64,000 nucleotides of DNA from Helicobacter acinonychis (GTDB lineage: Bacteria; Campylobacterota; Campylobacteria; Campylobacterales; Helicobacteraceae). Below are positions 25,063 through 33,056 of the stretch, piece after piece (the stretch's first letter is position 1; every line of letters begins with the position of its first letter). The position numbers and the translations under genes were made by a program. The notes below the pieces were generated by a model. That model was given only the letters and a program-made list of their open reading frames with translations. It did not search any database and was not told where the DNA came from. Location: the NCBI RefSeq assembly GCF_900461455.1, contig NZ_UGIA01000001.1, forward strand, positions 1,426,001 through 1,490,000, given 5' to 3'.

Positions 25063-26904
25063 ATGGATAATAAAGATATTGATTCTCACTTCAACCTAGA
25101 GCAATTTTTACAAACCCAAAGATACAAGTGTGCTTCTACTGGTTTAGTTTTTTTATTGCTTTTTTTGTTTTTTTTGATAGTGGCGTTTTTCAAGGCTTTT
25201 TCTCCGCGATCCAACATGCCCACTCTGATGGCAAGCAAGCAAGACATTGCTACTAGGGGGGCTATTTATAGTCAAGATAACTACAGCCTAGCCACTTCAC
25301 AAACCCTTTTCAAACTGGGCTTTGACACGAGGTTTTTAAACCCAAATAAAGAAGATTTTTTCATTGATTTCCTTTCTATTTATAGCAATATCCCTAAAAA
25401 ATCCTTAAAAGATGCGATCAACACGAAAGGCTACACGATTCTAGCTTATGATCTCACGCCCAACACGGCTGCCAATCTTAAAGACTTGAACAGGAAATTT
25501 TTAGCCTTTGGGGTTTTTCAAAATTTCAAAGACGCGCACGATAAAGTATGGCAAAAGCAAGGGTTAAATATTGAAGTGAGTGGCGTTTCTAGGTATTATC
25601 CTTATCAAAATAGCTTAGAGCCTATCATTGGCTATGTGCAAAAAAAAGAAGAAGACAAACTCACTCTCACTACCGGTAAAAAAGGCGTTGAAAAATCTCA
25701 AAACCACTTGCTTAAAGCCCAACAAAATGGCGTAAGGACAGGCAAAAGAGATGTGGGTTTTAATTTCATTCAAAACCACTCTTACACCGAATTAGAGCGC
25801 CTTGATGGCTATGAAGTGTATTTAAGCATTCCTTTAAAGCTTCAAAGAGAAATTGAAACCTTGCTAGACAAAACCAAAGACAAACTCAAGGCTAAAGAAA
25901 TCCTAGTGGGTATTATCAACCCTAAAAGTGGGGAAATTTTATCTTTAGCTTCAAGCAATCGTTTTGATCCGAATGCGATTAAAGCCAGCGATTATGAAAA
26001 CTTGAATTTGAGCGTTGCTGAAAAGGTTTTTGAGCCAGGCAGCACCATCAAACCCATTGTTTATTCCTTGCTACTAGATAAAAAATTGATCAACCCCAAA
26101 GAGCGCATTGATTTGAATCGTGGTTATCACCAACTAGGAAAATACACCATTAAAGACGATTTTATCCCTAGTAAAAAAGCCCTTGTTGAAGATGTTTTGA
26201 TCCAATCTAGTAATGTAGGCATGATAAAAATCAGCAAAAATCTCAACCCAGAGGATTTCTATAATGGGCTTTTAGGCTATGGATTTTCTCAAAAAACTGG
26301 TATCGACTTATCTTTAGAAGCCACAGGAAAGATCCCTCCTTTGTCCGCTTTCAAGCGCGAAGTGTTAAAAGGCAGCGTCTCTTATGGCTATGGGTTGAAT
26401 GCGACTTTTTTGCAGCTTTTAAGGGCTTATGCGGTGTTTTCTAATGAAGGTAAATTAACCACCCCCTATTTAGTGCAACGAGAAACCGCCCCTAATGGCG
26501 ATATTTACATCCCTAGCCCCAAACCAACTTTTCAAGTCATTAGCCCAAAAAGCGCTAGAAAAATGAAAGAAACCTTAATTAAAGTGGTGCGTTATGGCAC
26601 AGGCAAAAACGCTCAATTTGAAGGGCTATACATAGGGGGTAAAACAGGCACCGCTAGGGTGGCAAAAAACGGGAGTTATAGCACGGAGTCCTACAACAGC
26701 TCTTTTTTTGGGTTTGCTGAAGATGAAAAGCAAGCTTTTACCATTGGCGTGGTTATCTTAGGCTCGCATGGCAAGGAAGAATATTATGCCAGCAAGATTG
26801 CAGCCCCTATTTTTAAAGAAATCACCGAAATTTTAGTGCGTTACAATTATCTCTCTCCCTCTGTTGCAATTCAAAATGCTTTGGAAAAGAATCGTTTGAA
26901 GTAA
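25063..26904 (+). CDS. ftsI: Penicillin-binding protein 3, septal transpeptidase FtsI
   Basis: A 613-residue class B PBP: a cytoplasmic tail of about 22 residues, one membrane helix (about 24-46), a pedestal domain (ATRGAIYSQDNYSLATS, GYVQKKEEDK, GKKGVEKSQN) and a transpeptidase domain. Active-site motifs: S327-T-I-K330 in FEPGSTIKPIVY, SSN in IQSSNVGMIK, and KTG in GGKTGTARV. It cross-links septal peptidoglycan with FtsW, whose gene is 1.7 kb away. It probably uses a promoter in the 90 bases after the fliE terminator. The 3' end abuts a decayed region. Confidence 0.93.
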   Translation: MDNKDIDSHFNLEQFLQTQRYKCASTGLVFLLLFLFFLIVAFFKAFSPRSNMPTLMASKQDIATRGAIYSQDNYSLATSQTLFKLGFDTRFLNPNKEDFFIDFLSIYSNIPKKSLKDAINTKGYTILAYDLTPNTAANLKDLNRKFLAFGVFQNFKDAHDKVWQKQGLNIEVSGVSRYYPYQNSLEPIIGYVQKKEEDKLTLTTGKKGVEKSQNHLLKAQQNGVRTGKRDVGFNFIQNHSYTELERLDGYEVYLSIPLKLQREIETLLDKTKDKLKAKEILVGIINPKSGEILSLASSNRFDPNAIKASDYENLNLSVAEKVFEPGSTIKPIVYSLLLDKKLINPKERIDLNRGYHQLGKYTIKDDFIPSKKALVEDVLIQSSNVGMIKISKNLNPEDFYNGLLGYGFSQKTGIDLSLEATGKIPPLSAFKREVLKGSVSYGYGLNATFLQLLRAYAVFSNEGKLTTPYLVQRETAPNGDIYIPSPKPTFQVISPKSARKMKETLIKVVRYGTGKNAQFEGLYIGGKTGTARVAKNGSYSTESYNSSFFGFAEDEKQAFTIGVVILGSHGKEEYYASKIAAPIFKEITEILVRYNYLSPSVAIQNALEKNRLK

Positions 26905-26906
26905 GG

Positions 26907-27375
26907 CTAGAATTTAGAGTAAAATGCATGAAAGATTTTATAAAAAATTAAGCCCGCTAAAGATAAAAATAATACCCAATAAATTGCCATGCTTTTGATC
27001 GAGAACATAATATATAGGTGATTGAATCTGCGAGAGTCTTTTTTTAACAAATCATTTTTGGGAAGCGCTTCAAACATTCTTTGAGTGGTTGTGGGTCTGT
27101 TTTCTACCAGCCATTTATGTTGCTCTCTAAACATTCTTTCAAATCTAAGATAATACGCATCTGAGAACCAAAAGATACCCATAAGAAAGACTTTCTATCG
27201 TGGATGAAGGGTTTATGGTATTAAGAGACAAAACACCCGTTGCAAGAACGAGAGTCCATTTTTTGCATTCCAAAGAGTTTTGCGCCATTCTGTTGGTAAT
27301 GCCTTGCAAAATTTTAAGCTCTTCTACAAGGATTTTTTCTCTGCCTATGGGGGTGTTTTCCGTGTTGTTTGATAT
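26907..27375 (-). pseudogene. Decayed gene for a two-helix membrane protein with FWFxDAYYLRxERMFR motif
   Basis: Two frames on the minus strand join into one plausible protein. The upstream frame encodes SNNTENTPIGREKILVEEL…ILQGITNRMAQNSLECKKWTLVLATG. The downstream frame (from 27182) encodes MGIFWFSDAYYLRFERMFRE…NRPTTTQRMF… and a final hydrophobic helix. Removing one T in the CTTTCT near 27186-27195 would join them as …TIESLLMGIFWF…. The codon directly before SNNTEN is ATA, preceded by the stop of the upstream gene, so the original ATG also seems lost. The family looks like widespread 150-180-residue two-helix proteins with a conserved FWFLDAYYLRxER motif. I cannot name it with certainty, and the function is unknown. 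Confidence 0.6.
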
Positions 27376-27855
27376 TTATCTATCAAAGCTCAAAGTCCAA
27401 GCGCCTTTGCCGGTTTGTATTTCTGCTTCTTTAATATCACACCCTTGAGAAAAGCTCTCTATTTTTCTCCAAACTTAAGGGTTTGAGATTCCATCGTCAC
27501 ACCTTTTTGCTCTAATCGAGAAATTTTATTTTCCATGTTTGCTAACCTTTCTTTTTCGTCAAATTCTTTATAAACGCTTGCCATATCTTTAAAACCCTGT
27601 ATAGAAATTGGAGCAATTTGACTTAAACACCCATTTGAACTGCCTCTGTTACTAGAACAAAATTGACAGCACAATTCCCCCTATTAAGCTTTACACCTTG
27701 AATAGTAATGCTATCTGCTTTAGAGCTGATCTGAAACTCTCCCTTGTTATTCACGCTCATTTCAACCGGCGATTCACCGCCGCCACCATTCCCACAGCCG
27801 ACTAAATACAAAGCTAAACAGATCGCACCCAATAATTTTTTTGATAAGTTTTCAT
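27376..27855 (-). pseudogene. Lipoprotein gene broken by frameshifts (HP1438-like)
   Basis: An ATG at 27855 with ribosome site AAAGGA begins MKTYQK, but an A7 tract (T7 on the plus strand, 27836-27842) puts it out of frame. With eight As it would continue …LLGAICLALYLVGCGNGGGG, a clear lipobox. The lipoprotein frame runs on (SPVEMSVNNKGEFQISSKAD…), breaks near a T4 run at about 27655-27665, continues in another frame (SSNRGSSNGCLSQIAPISIQGF…, then a coiled-coil stretch EFDEKERLANMENKISRLEQKG), and breaks again at an A5 run (27462-27466). The last frame ends ALTLSFDR-type (GAWTLSFDR) before the stop at 27376. Each break is repaired by adding one base, so this is a decayed surface lipoprotein, or at the first tract possibly phase-variable. 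Confidence 0.65.
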
Positions 27856-27964
27856 TTTGTATCCTTTATTATAGATTAAAAGCAATAAAATCTTTTGACT
27901 ATACTAGACTTTAGGTTTAGCTTAAGAGTGCCTAAATTTTGGGGTTGTAGGGGGCGTTTGGAGG

Positions 27965-28204
27965 TTAAAAAATCTCTTCGCATGCCTTTTTATCTTTATT
28001 GAGTAAGCATGCTTTTTGCAGCTCAATGAAGCGTTTTTTCCTTTCTTCTTCGGTGCTAGGCTTTTCAACAGAATGTGAAGTCTTTGAAGTGGGGGTGAAT
28101 TTGGGCATATACCCTAGCTTATTGGCCAAATAAAAACCCAAAGCCGCCACTAAAATAAAAATCCAATCCGTTTTTCTTATCTTAGGACAAAATTTACACG
28201 CCAT
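27965..28204 (-). CDS. Small single-helix membrane protein, unknown function (HP1436-like)
   Basis: A 79-residue ORF starting MACKFCPKIRKTDW with a CxxC pair, followed by one hydrophobic helix (IFILVAALGFYLANKLGYM) and a charged tail with the end KDKKACEEIF. A good ribosome site (AAGGA) precedes the ATG. It lies upstream of the decayed lipoprotein on the same strand and diverges from sppA. The intact frame, ribosome site and coherent topology make it a real gene in my view. I do not recognise a function; the four cysteines (two pairs) could suggest metal binding or a disulfide, which is speculation. Confidence 0.7.
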   Translation of the reverse strand: MACKFCPKIRKTDWIFILVAALGFYLANKLGYMPKFTPTSKTSHSVEKPSTEEERKKRFIELQKACLLNKDKKACEEIF

Positions 28205-28229
28205 GATTTAATCCTTAAAACATTTGAAG

Positions 28230-28235
28230 TATAAT
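28230..28235 (+). promoter_or_regulatory. -10 box TATAAT of sppA-purU
   Basis: GAAGTATAATACAC lies 39 bases before the sppA start in the divergent 69-base gap. Confidence 0.6.
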
Positions 28236-28273
28236 ACACTCTTATAGTCAAATTTTAAGTTTAGGAAAATTGC

Positions 28274-29152
28274 ATGTGGAGTTTCATTCAAAAAATCTTT
28301 AAGGCTTTAGTGATCATGCCTTTAGATTTTATTACGAAATATTTCAAGTCGTTTGTGTTATTGTTGATTGTGTTAGTCTTTTTTAGTGCTAAAGAAAGTG
28401 CCCCAAGCACTCCGCCTAATCTCGCCAAACTCTATTTGAATGGGGCGATTTTTAGCACGGAATATTTTAACAAAGAAGTGGATAAGATTTTAAAAACCCC
28501 TAGCATTAAGGGCGTTTTGCTTTTGATTGACTCCCCTGGTGGGGCTGTGTCAGCGAGCGTGGAATTGAGCGAAAAAATTGCTGATTTGAAGCAAAAAATA
28601 CCTGTTCTAGCGTATGCTAGGGGGGTTATGGCGAGCGGGAGTTATTATGCGGGCATGCAAGCGAGTGAAGTTTATGCCTCTAAAGCGAGCTTGATTGGCT
28701 CTATTGGGGTGATTTTTTCAGGTGCGAATGTGGAAAACTTGCTCAATAAAGTCGGTGTAGCCACTCAAGGCGTGCATGCAGGCGAATATAAAGAAATAGG
28801 CACTTTCACTAGGGCGTGGAAACCTAACGAAAAGGATTTTTTACAAAATTTAGTCAATGAGCAATACCAAATGTTTGTGAATGATGTCGCTAAAGCGAGA
28901 AACTTAAACCCCAAGGATTATAAAAATTTTGCTGAAGGGAAAGTTTTTAGCGCTCAAAAGGCTTTAAGTTTAAAGCTTATTGATAAGATTAGCACGATCA
29001 AACAAGCCCAAAATCGTTTAATGGAATTGAGTAAGGTCAAAAAAGCTTATTGGCTAGAAAAAAGCCCTATGGAGCGTTTTATTGAAAAAGCCACGCAATC
29101 AGCGACAAATATCATCACGCAAGCGCTTGGGTATCAATTATTGATGAGGTAA
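28274..29152 (+). CDS. sppA: Signal peptide peptidase SppA (family S49 serine protease)
   Basis: A 292-residue protein with a membrane helix at about residues 23-38 and one protease domain. Motifs: VLLLIDSPGGAVSAS, the nucleophile serine near S121 in GVMASGSYYAG, SLIGSIGVIFSG, and the general-base lysine in HAGEYKEIG. It is the short single-domain form, which assembles as an octameric ring and degrades released signal peptides in the inner membrane. One base separates its stop from purU. Confidence 0.92.
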   Translation: MWSFIQKIFKALVIMPLDFITKYFKSFVLLLIVLVFFSAKESAPSTPPNLAKLYLNGAIFSTEYFNKEVDKILKTPSIKGVLLLIDSPGGAVSASVELSEKIADLKQKIPVLAYARGVMASGSYYAGMQASEVYASKASLIGSIGVIFSGANVENLLNKVGVATQGVHAGEYKEIGTFTRAWKPNEKDFLQNLVNEQYQMFVNDVAKARNLNPKDYKNFAEGKVFSAQKALSLKLIDKISTIKQAQNRLMELSKVKKAYWLEKSPMERFIEKATQSATNIITQALGYQLLMR

Positions 29153-29153
29153 G

Positions 29154-30035
29154 ATGTTAGAATTCATTTTAAAATTCCAAGCCAAAGACGCTAAAGGCCT
29201 GGTGAGTGCGATTAGCACCACCATCGCTAACAAGGGCTATAATATTGTCAAAAACGATGAATTTGTTGATCCTTTAAAACAACGCTTTTTCATGCGCTTA
29301 AAAATCCAAAAAGAAATTAAGCCCTTGAACACTGAAATTAAAGAACAAGAAGAGTGGGTCTTAAAAACCGCTCTTTTTAAAGCTTTAGAAAATTTTAAAG
29401 CGCTGTTGATTGAAGTCATTTTAATGCGCAAAAAAAACATTGTTTTACTCGCCACTAAAGAGAGCCATTGTTTAGGGGATCTGCTTTTAAGGGTGTATGG
29501 GGGGGAATTAAACGCTCAAATTTTAGGCGTTATCGCCAATTACGAGATTTTACGCCCTTTAGTGGAAAAATTTGATATCCCTTATTTTTATGCACCTTGC
29601 GCTAACCAAATTTTGCATGAAAAAGAAGTTTTAGCGATCATCAAAAATTTGGAATCAGAGCATCAAACAAGCATAGACTTGCTCGTTTTAGCCAAATACA
29701 TGCGCATTTTAAGCCATGATTTTACAAAGCGTTATGAAAACCAGATCCTAAATATCCATCATAGTTTTTTACCCGCATTCATTGGGGCTAACCCTTACCA
29801 GCAAGCCTTTGAAAGAGGCGTGAAAGTCATTGGGGCTACGGCACATTTTGTGAATGAAAGCCTTGATGCAGGGCCTATTATTTTACAAGACACTTTACCC
29901 ATCAACCACAATTACAGCGTGGAAAAAATGCGTTTGGTGGGTAAGGATATAGAAAAACTGGTTTTGGCTAGGGCGTTAAAACTGGTTTTAGAAGACAGAG
30001 TCTTTGTGCATGAAAACAAAACGGTGGTGTTTTGA
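29154..30035 (+). CDS. purU: Formyltetrahydrofolate deformylase
   Basis: A 293-residue protein. Residues about 1-80 form an ACT-type regulatory domain (FQAKDAKGLVSAISTTIANKGYNIV). Residues about 90-290 form a formyltransferase-type hydrolase domain: NIVLLATKESHCLGDLLLR, NIHHSFLPAFIGANPYQQAFERGVKVIGATAHFV with catalytic histidine, and LDAGPIILQD with catalytic aspartate. It hydrolyses 10-formyl-THF to THF and formate to balance one-carbon units. It follows sppA closely, and its stop codon touches the ATG of the restriction-modification gene, suggesting that gene inserted directly behind purU. Confidence 0.92.
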   Translation: MLEFILKFQAKDAKGLVSAISTTIANKGYNIVKNDEFVDPLKQRFFMRLKIQKEIKPLNTEIKEQEEWVLKTALFKALENFKALLIEVILMRKKNIVLLATKESHCLGDLLLRVYGGELNAQILGVIANYEILRPLVEKFDIPYFYAPCANQILHEKEVLAIIKNLESEHQTSIDLLVLAKYMRILSHDFTKRYENQILNIHHSFLPAFIGANPYQQAFERGVKVIGATAHFVNESLDAGPIILQDTLPINHNYSVEKMRLVGKDIEKLVLARALKLVLEDRVFVHENKTVVF

Positions 30036-31496
30036 ATGCTTTTAGATCTCATCAACCTCAATGAAGAAACCCTAAAAGAAAGGATCAAAACCGAATTCTT
30101 TAAGGATAAGAAATTCCTTTATAGTGGGGATAAGATAGATTTCATGTTAAGCTATAAGCACACTAACACCATCTTACCTGTTTTATGGGGCGAAGCCAAA
30201 AGGGGCGATTTTGACGATTTAGACAAAGCCTTCACGCAACTCTTTTTAACCATAGGCAAGTATAAGCTCAATACCCAATACACCCCACCTTACTTGTGCA
30301 CTTTTAGTGCTATTAGAATGGAATTTATCGCCTTTGATAACGCGATCACAAGCTTTCTTTACAGAAGCGATATAGACTTTTCTATCACCCCAAGCAACCA
30401 CAACACAGAGGGCTTTAAACATGCTTTAGATGCGTTTAAAGCCATGTGTAAACCCAATAAATTTGTTTTTGACTTTAAAACCCAAAGCGAAGAATGCAAA
30501 GAATTTATCAAAAACATTTTAAACTCCAGCCATTTAAATAAAATCCAAATTGATAAAAACAATTTTGTTACGATCTATCAAAAGTGGCTTTATGCTGTCA
30601 AACACACCATTAACATGCCCAATTGGGAATTAGCCAAAGCCAAGGGCATTTTAGATGCAGACTATTATTTAGCGGACTTGCTTAGCGATGGCGATAAAAC
30701 CATTATTGAGAAATTGCAAACGATTTTAAGCTCTAGCCATTATGAATTGAAAAGGGGCTTGAATGATTTAGGCGTAATGGATTTGATGAGGGTTGATTTC
30801 ACAGACGGCCAGCAAGCCCACAAAGAATTTTGGAGCGTTTATGAAAGGCCTCCTAAATTAGAGTTTCAAACTTTTATTTTAGAGCGGCGCGATTTATTGG
30901 TGCCAAGCGATGTGAGAGAAAGGAAGGGGGCATTTTTCACCCCTAAAATTTGGGTAGAAAAAAGCCAAGAATGCTTAGCTATGAGTTTGGGGCAAGATTA
31001 TCAAGACGATTATATCATTTGGGATTGCACTGGGGGGACTGGGAATTTGCTTAGGGGTTTATTGAATAAAGCGAATTTGTATCTATCCACTTTGGATAGT
31101 AATGATGTAGCGATTGTCAAAGAATTAGCCGCCACCAACCAACTAAACCTGCTGGAAAACCATGTTTTCCAATTTGATTTTTTAAACGATGATTTTTTGA
31201 GCGCTAAAGTGCCAAAAAGTTTGCAAGAAATCTTAAAAGATAAAGAGAAACGAAAAAAGCTCATTATTTATATCAACCCACCTTATGCAGAAGCTTCTAC
31301 AACAGCCACAAGAAGTGGCACAGGAAGCAATAAGCCTAAAGTTGCTGTAACAACTTTTTTCACAAAGAATAAAAGTGAATTAGGCAGTGCAGGTCGTGAG
31401 CTTTTCGCCCAATTTTTCATGCGCATTTTTCATGCGCATTTACAAAGAGTTGAACGGCTCTGTCATGGCGAGTTTTTCAACGCTCAAATACCTTAA
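30036..31496 (+). pseudogene. Type IIG restriction-modification enzyme, N-terminal part (nuclease and methyltransferase motifs), frameshifted
   Basis: First part of a gene now split in two frames. Residues 1-90 look like a PD-(D/E)xK nuclease: GDKIDFML then VLWGEAKRGDF (D…E-x-K). A helical spacer follows. From about residue 290 come N6-adenine methyltransferase motifs: RKGAFFTPKIWVEK, motif I DCTGGTGNLLRG and motif IV YINPPYAEAS. The frame then runs through a duplicated 13-base unit and ends 18 codons later in an out-of-frame tail. If one unit is removed the frame continues into the ORF at 31387-32538, giving one protein of about 829 residues. With the duplication, the target-recognition region is lost, so the enzyme is probably off. 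Confidence 0.78.
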
Positions 31497-32538
31497 CTCC
31501 AGCAATTTTAAAAAATTCAGAGAAGCCTTTAAGGCAAAGTTTTTAAAAGGGTTTATGGTGCCTGCGGATAGCTTTGATAACGTGAAGGGGCAATTCCCTA
31601 TTGGCTTTTTAGTGTGGGATACTGCCAAAGCTCCCCTCAAACCAACCAGTGCAATTAATTTAGAAGCGTTTGACTCGTTTGGTGGATTTTTAGGGTATAA
31701 ATATTATTTTGCAGATGATGAAAATCTTAAGCCCATTATCCATTTTTTACGCCCATTTTATGATAAGAAAAATGAACCTATAGCTTTTTTACGCATGATA
31801 GGGGCAGACTTTCAAAATAGCACAGGATGTTTTCTTACCCTAACGCTCACACCAAATGATGTGGATAGGGTATTATTTACTCCCATCACTACACAAAATG
31901 TTATCCCTATTTTTTTGTATTTAACTATCCGCCATGTGTTCGAACACACATGGCAGAATGACAGAGATCAATTTTACGCCCCTTATGATAATGCATGGCA
32001 AAATGACAGCGAGTTTAAAAACAATTGTTTGGCGTTCATGCTTTTTCATTCGCAAAATAAAATCAGTCTTAATGCTAGTAAAACCCATGCCAAAATAGTG
32101 GAAATTAACCATTTTATCCCCTTTAGCGAAAAAGAAGTTGATCCTAAGGAAAGATACACCAGCCACGCTTTATTGGACTTTTTAAAAGGCAAGAAAAATG
32201 AGGAGGGCGAAACCCTCTTTTTGAGCACTAAAAAAGAAAACAAACCTCTAGAATTTAGCCCGAGCGCTTTAAAGGTGTTTGATGCCGGAAGAGAGATCTA
32301 TCGCTACTACCACGCCCAAGATTTCACTAACACCCCTTATAACGCTAATGCAAGCCTTTATGATATTAAAGAATTTTTTCAAGGTCGTAACGCGCAAGGC
32401 AAATTAAACTTACCCGCTAAAGCTAAAGATGAGTGTTACAAACAGCTTTACGCTCATTTGCAAGACGCTTTAAAAGATTTAGCCAAAGAAATACAGCCTA
32501 AAGTCTATGAATATGGGTTTTTAAGGGAGTCATTTTAA
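31387..32538 (+). pseudogene. Type IIG restriction-modification enzyme, C-terminal part (specificity region), out of frame with the N-terminal part
   Basis: Continuation of the same gene in another frame, beginning in effect at FFMRIYKELNGSVMASFSTLKYLNSSN after the duplicated unit. The sequence includes FPIGFLVWDTAK, a presumed target-recognition domain with repeated WQND segments (HTWQNDRD, NAWQNDSE), VEINHFIPF, and a C-terminal tail (YKQLYAHLQDALKDLAKE). No ribosome site suits an independent start; the track-length start at 31387 is in a meaningless frame upstream of the duplication. Downstream lies the inverted AapA/IsoA module. Confidence 0.72.
31413..31438 (+). repeat. 13-bp perfect tandem duplication splitting the restriction-modification gene
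   Basis: The unit TTTTTCATGCGCA occurs twice in direct succession (31413-31425 and 31426-31438). Since 13 is not a multiple of three, the second unit shifts the frame. Deleting either unit restores one continuous reading frame across 30036-32538. Confidence 0.95.
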
Positions 32539-32547
32539 GCTAAACGG

Positions 32548-32724
32548 CTAACGCCCCAAAAAGTCAAAGACAAACCCACTTGAAAAGGAAACCCCTAAGC
32601 TTGAAAGCTTAAGGGAACTTTGGCCAGTAAATCCCTTTTTTATAAAAAAGACTGCTTTAAACCCCTTAAAAGAGATTTTAATGTATAATGCTAGCCAAGA
32701 GTTTTTATCATGTTTGACTCGCAT
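32548..32724 (-). CDS. aapA: AapA-like toxin ORF, frameshifted at a T-run so that it reads on to 58 residues
   Basis: The ORF starts MRVKHDKNSWLALYIKIS, matching the AapA pattern (H-D-K-x-S-W, LYxxIS). At codons 26-27 it contains six Ts (GTC TTT TTT ATA AAA). With five Ts it would read GTC TTT TTA TAA and stop after 27 residues, close to the usual AapA size of 22-30. As it stands translation continues for 31 more residues of unrelated sequence to 32548. The Shine-Dalgarno (AAGGG at longer spacing) is also weaker than in copy 1. The toxin is therefore probably inactive or altered, although the antitoxin promoter is intact. Confidence 0.65.
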   Translation of the reverse strand: MRVKHDKNSWLALYIKISFKGFKAVFFIKKGFTGQSSLKLSSLGVSFSSGFVFDFLGR

Positions 32725-32774
32725 GATAAACCCTTCTTAAATTGGAGTTTGCCCCATAAAGCTACTTATGGGGC
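32696..32774 (+). ncRNA. isoA: IsoA-type antisense RNA for the frameshifted AapA copy
   Basis: A plus-strand consensus TATAAT (32684-32689) lies inside the toxin ORF. A transcript starting about seven bases later would cross the toxin start codon (32724) and end after the GCCCCATAA/TTATGGGGC hairpin, about 79 nt. The same geometry and almost the same length are found at copy 1. Ends are inferred. Confidence 0.62.
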
Positions 32775-32828
32775 GTGATGAAATCCTGCAACAAACCCCC
32801 TTAAATCCACCCCCAGATTAAACACGCA

Positions 32829-32918
32829 TCATAAGATCAATTCAGACCCCCCAATTTGCACCCCTATAATGACGCGTCCCAAAATAACAGTGGGTTTAAA
32901 TAACGCTCTGATTTTCAT
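32829..32918 (-). CDS. Candidate 29-residue small ORF, unknown
   Basis: The ORF starts MKIRALFKPTVILG and ends SELIL. A ribosome site AAGGA lies five bases before its ATG. The peptide has three basic residues near its N-terminus and then a hydrophobic stretch (VILGRVIIGVQIGG), like a small membrane peptide. It lies between AapA copy 2 and crdA on the minus strand. I do not recognise it; it could also be a remnant of a larger gene lost at a rearrangement point. Confidence 0.35.
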   Translation of the reverse strand: MKIRALFKPTVILGRVIIGVQIGGSELIL

Positions 32919-33056
32919 GTTTTTCCTTCTCAAAACCGCAAACCACTCAAGGGATCAACCATTTTTATTCTAATTTCCACAATTTTTACACAAAAGAGGG
33001 TTATTATACACTCGCAACAAGGATTTTCTTGTTATCTTATTTTAAAGGTCAAAACG

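Larger units (their letters stand above)
32547..32805 (-). repeat. AapA/IsoA module, copy 2 (inverted relative to copy 1 at about 9016-9265)
   Basis: On the minus strand this copy shows the same order as copy 1: GGGTTTGTTG and GGATTTCATCACG leader, the GCCCCATAA/TTATGGGGC hairpin (32751-32774), toxin ORF, then the TTCCCTTAAGCTT and GGGTTTCC-type 3' block and TGGGGCGTT. It has extra bases in the 3' block (a TCAAGCTT insertion). Boundaries are approximate. Confidence 0.75.

Noticed and set aside
27200-27448. 82-codon plus-strand ORF in the 27-kb region
   Set aside because: It is the antisense of the two decayed minus-strand genes, whose joined translations look far more protein-like.
31931-31954. 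Palindrome GCCATGTGT-TCGAAC-ACACATGGC
   Set aside because: It is inside the specificity part of the restriction-modification gene, in frame, next to a near-direct repeat (CATGGCA-AATGACAG) encoding the WQND segments; no sign that it is a separate site.
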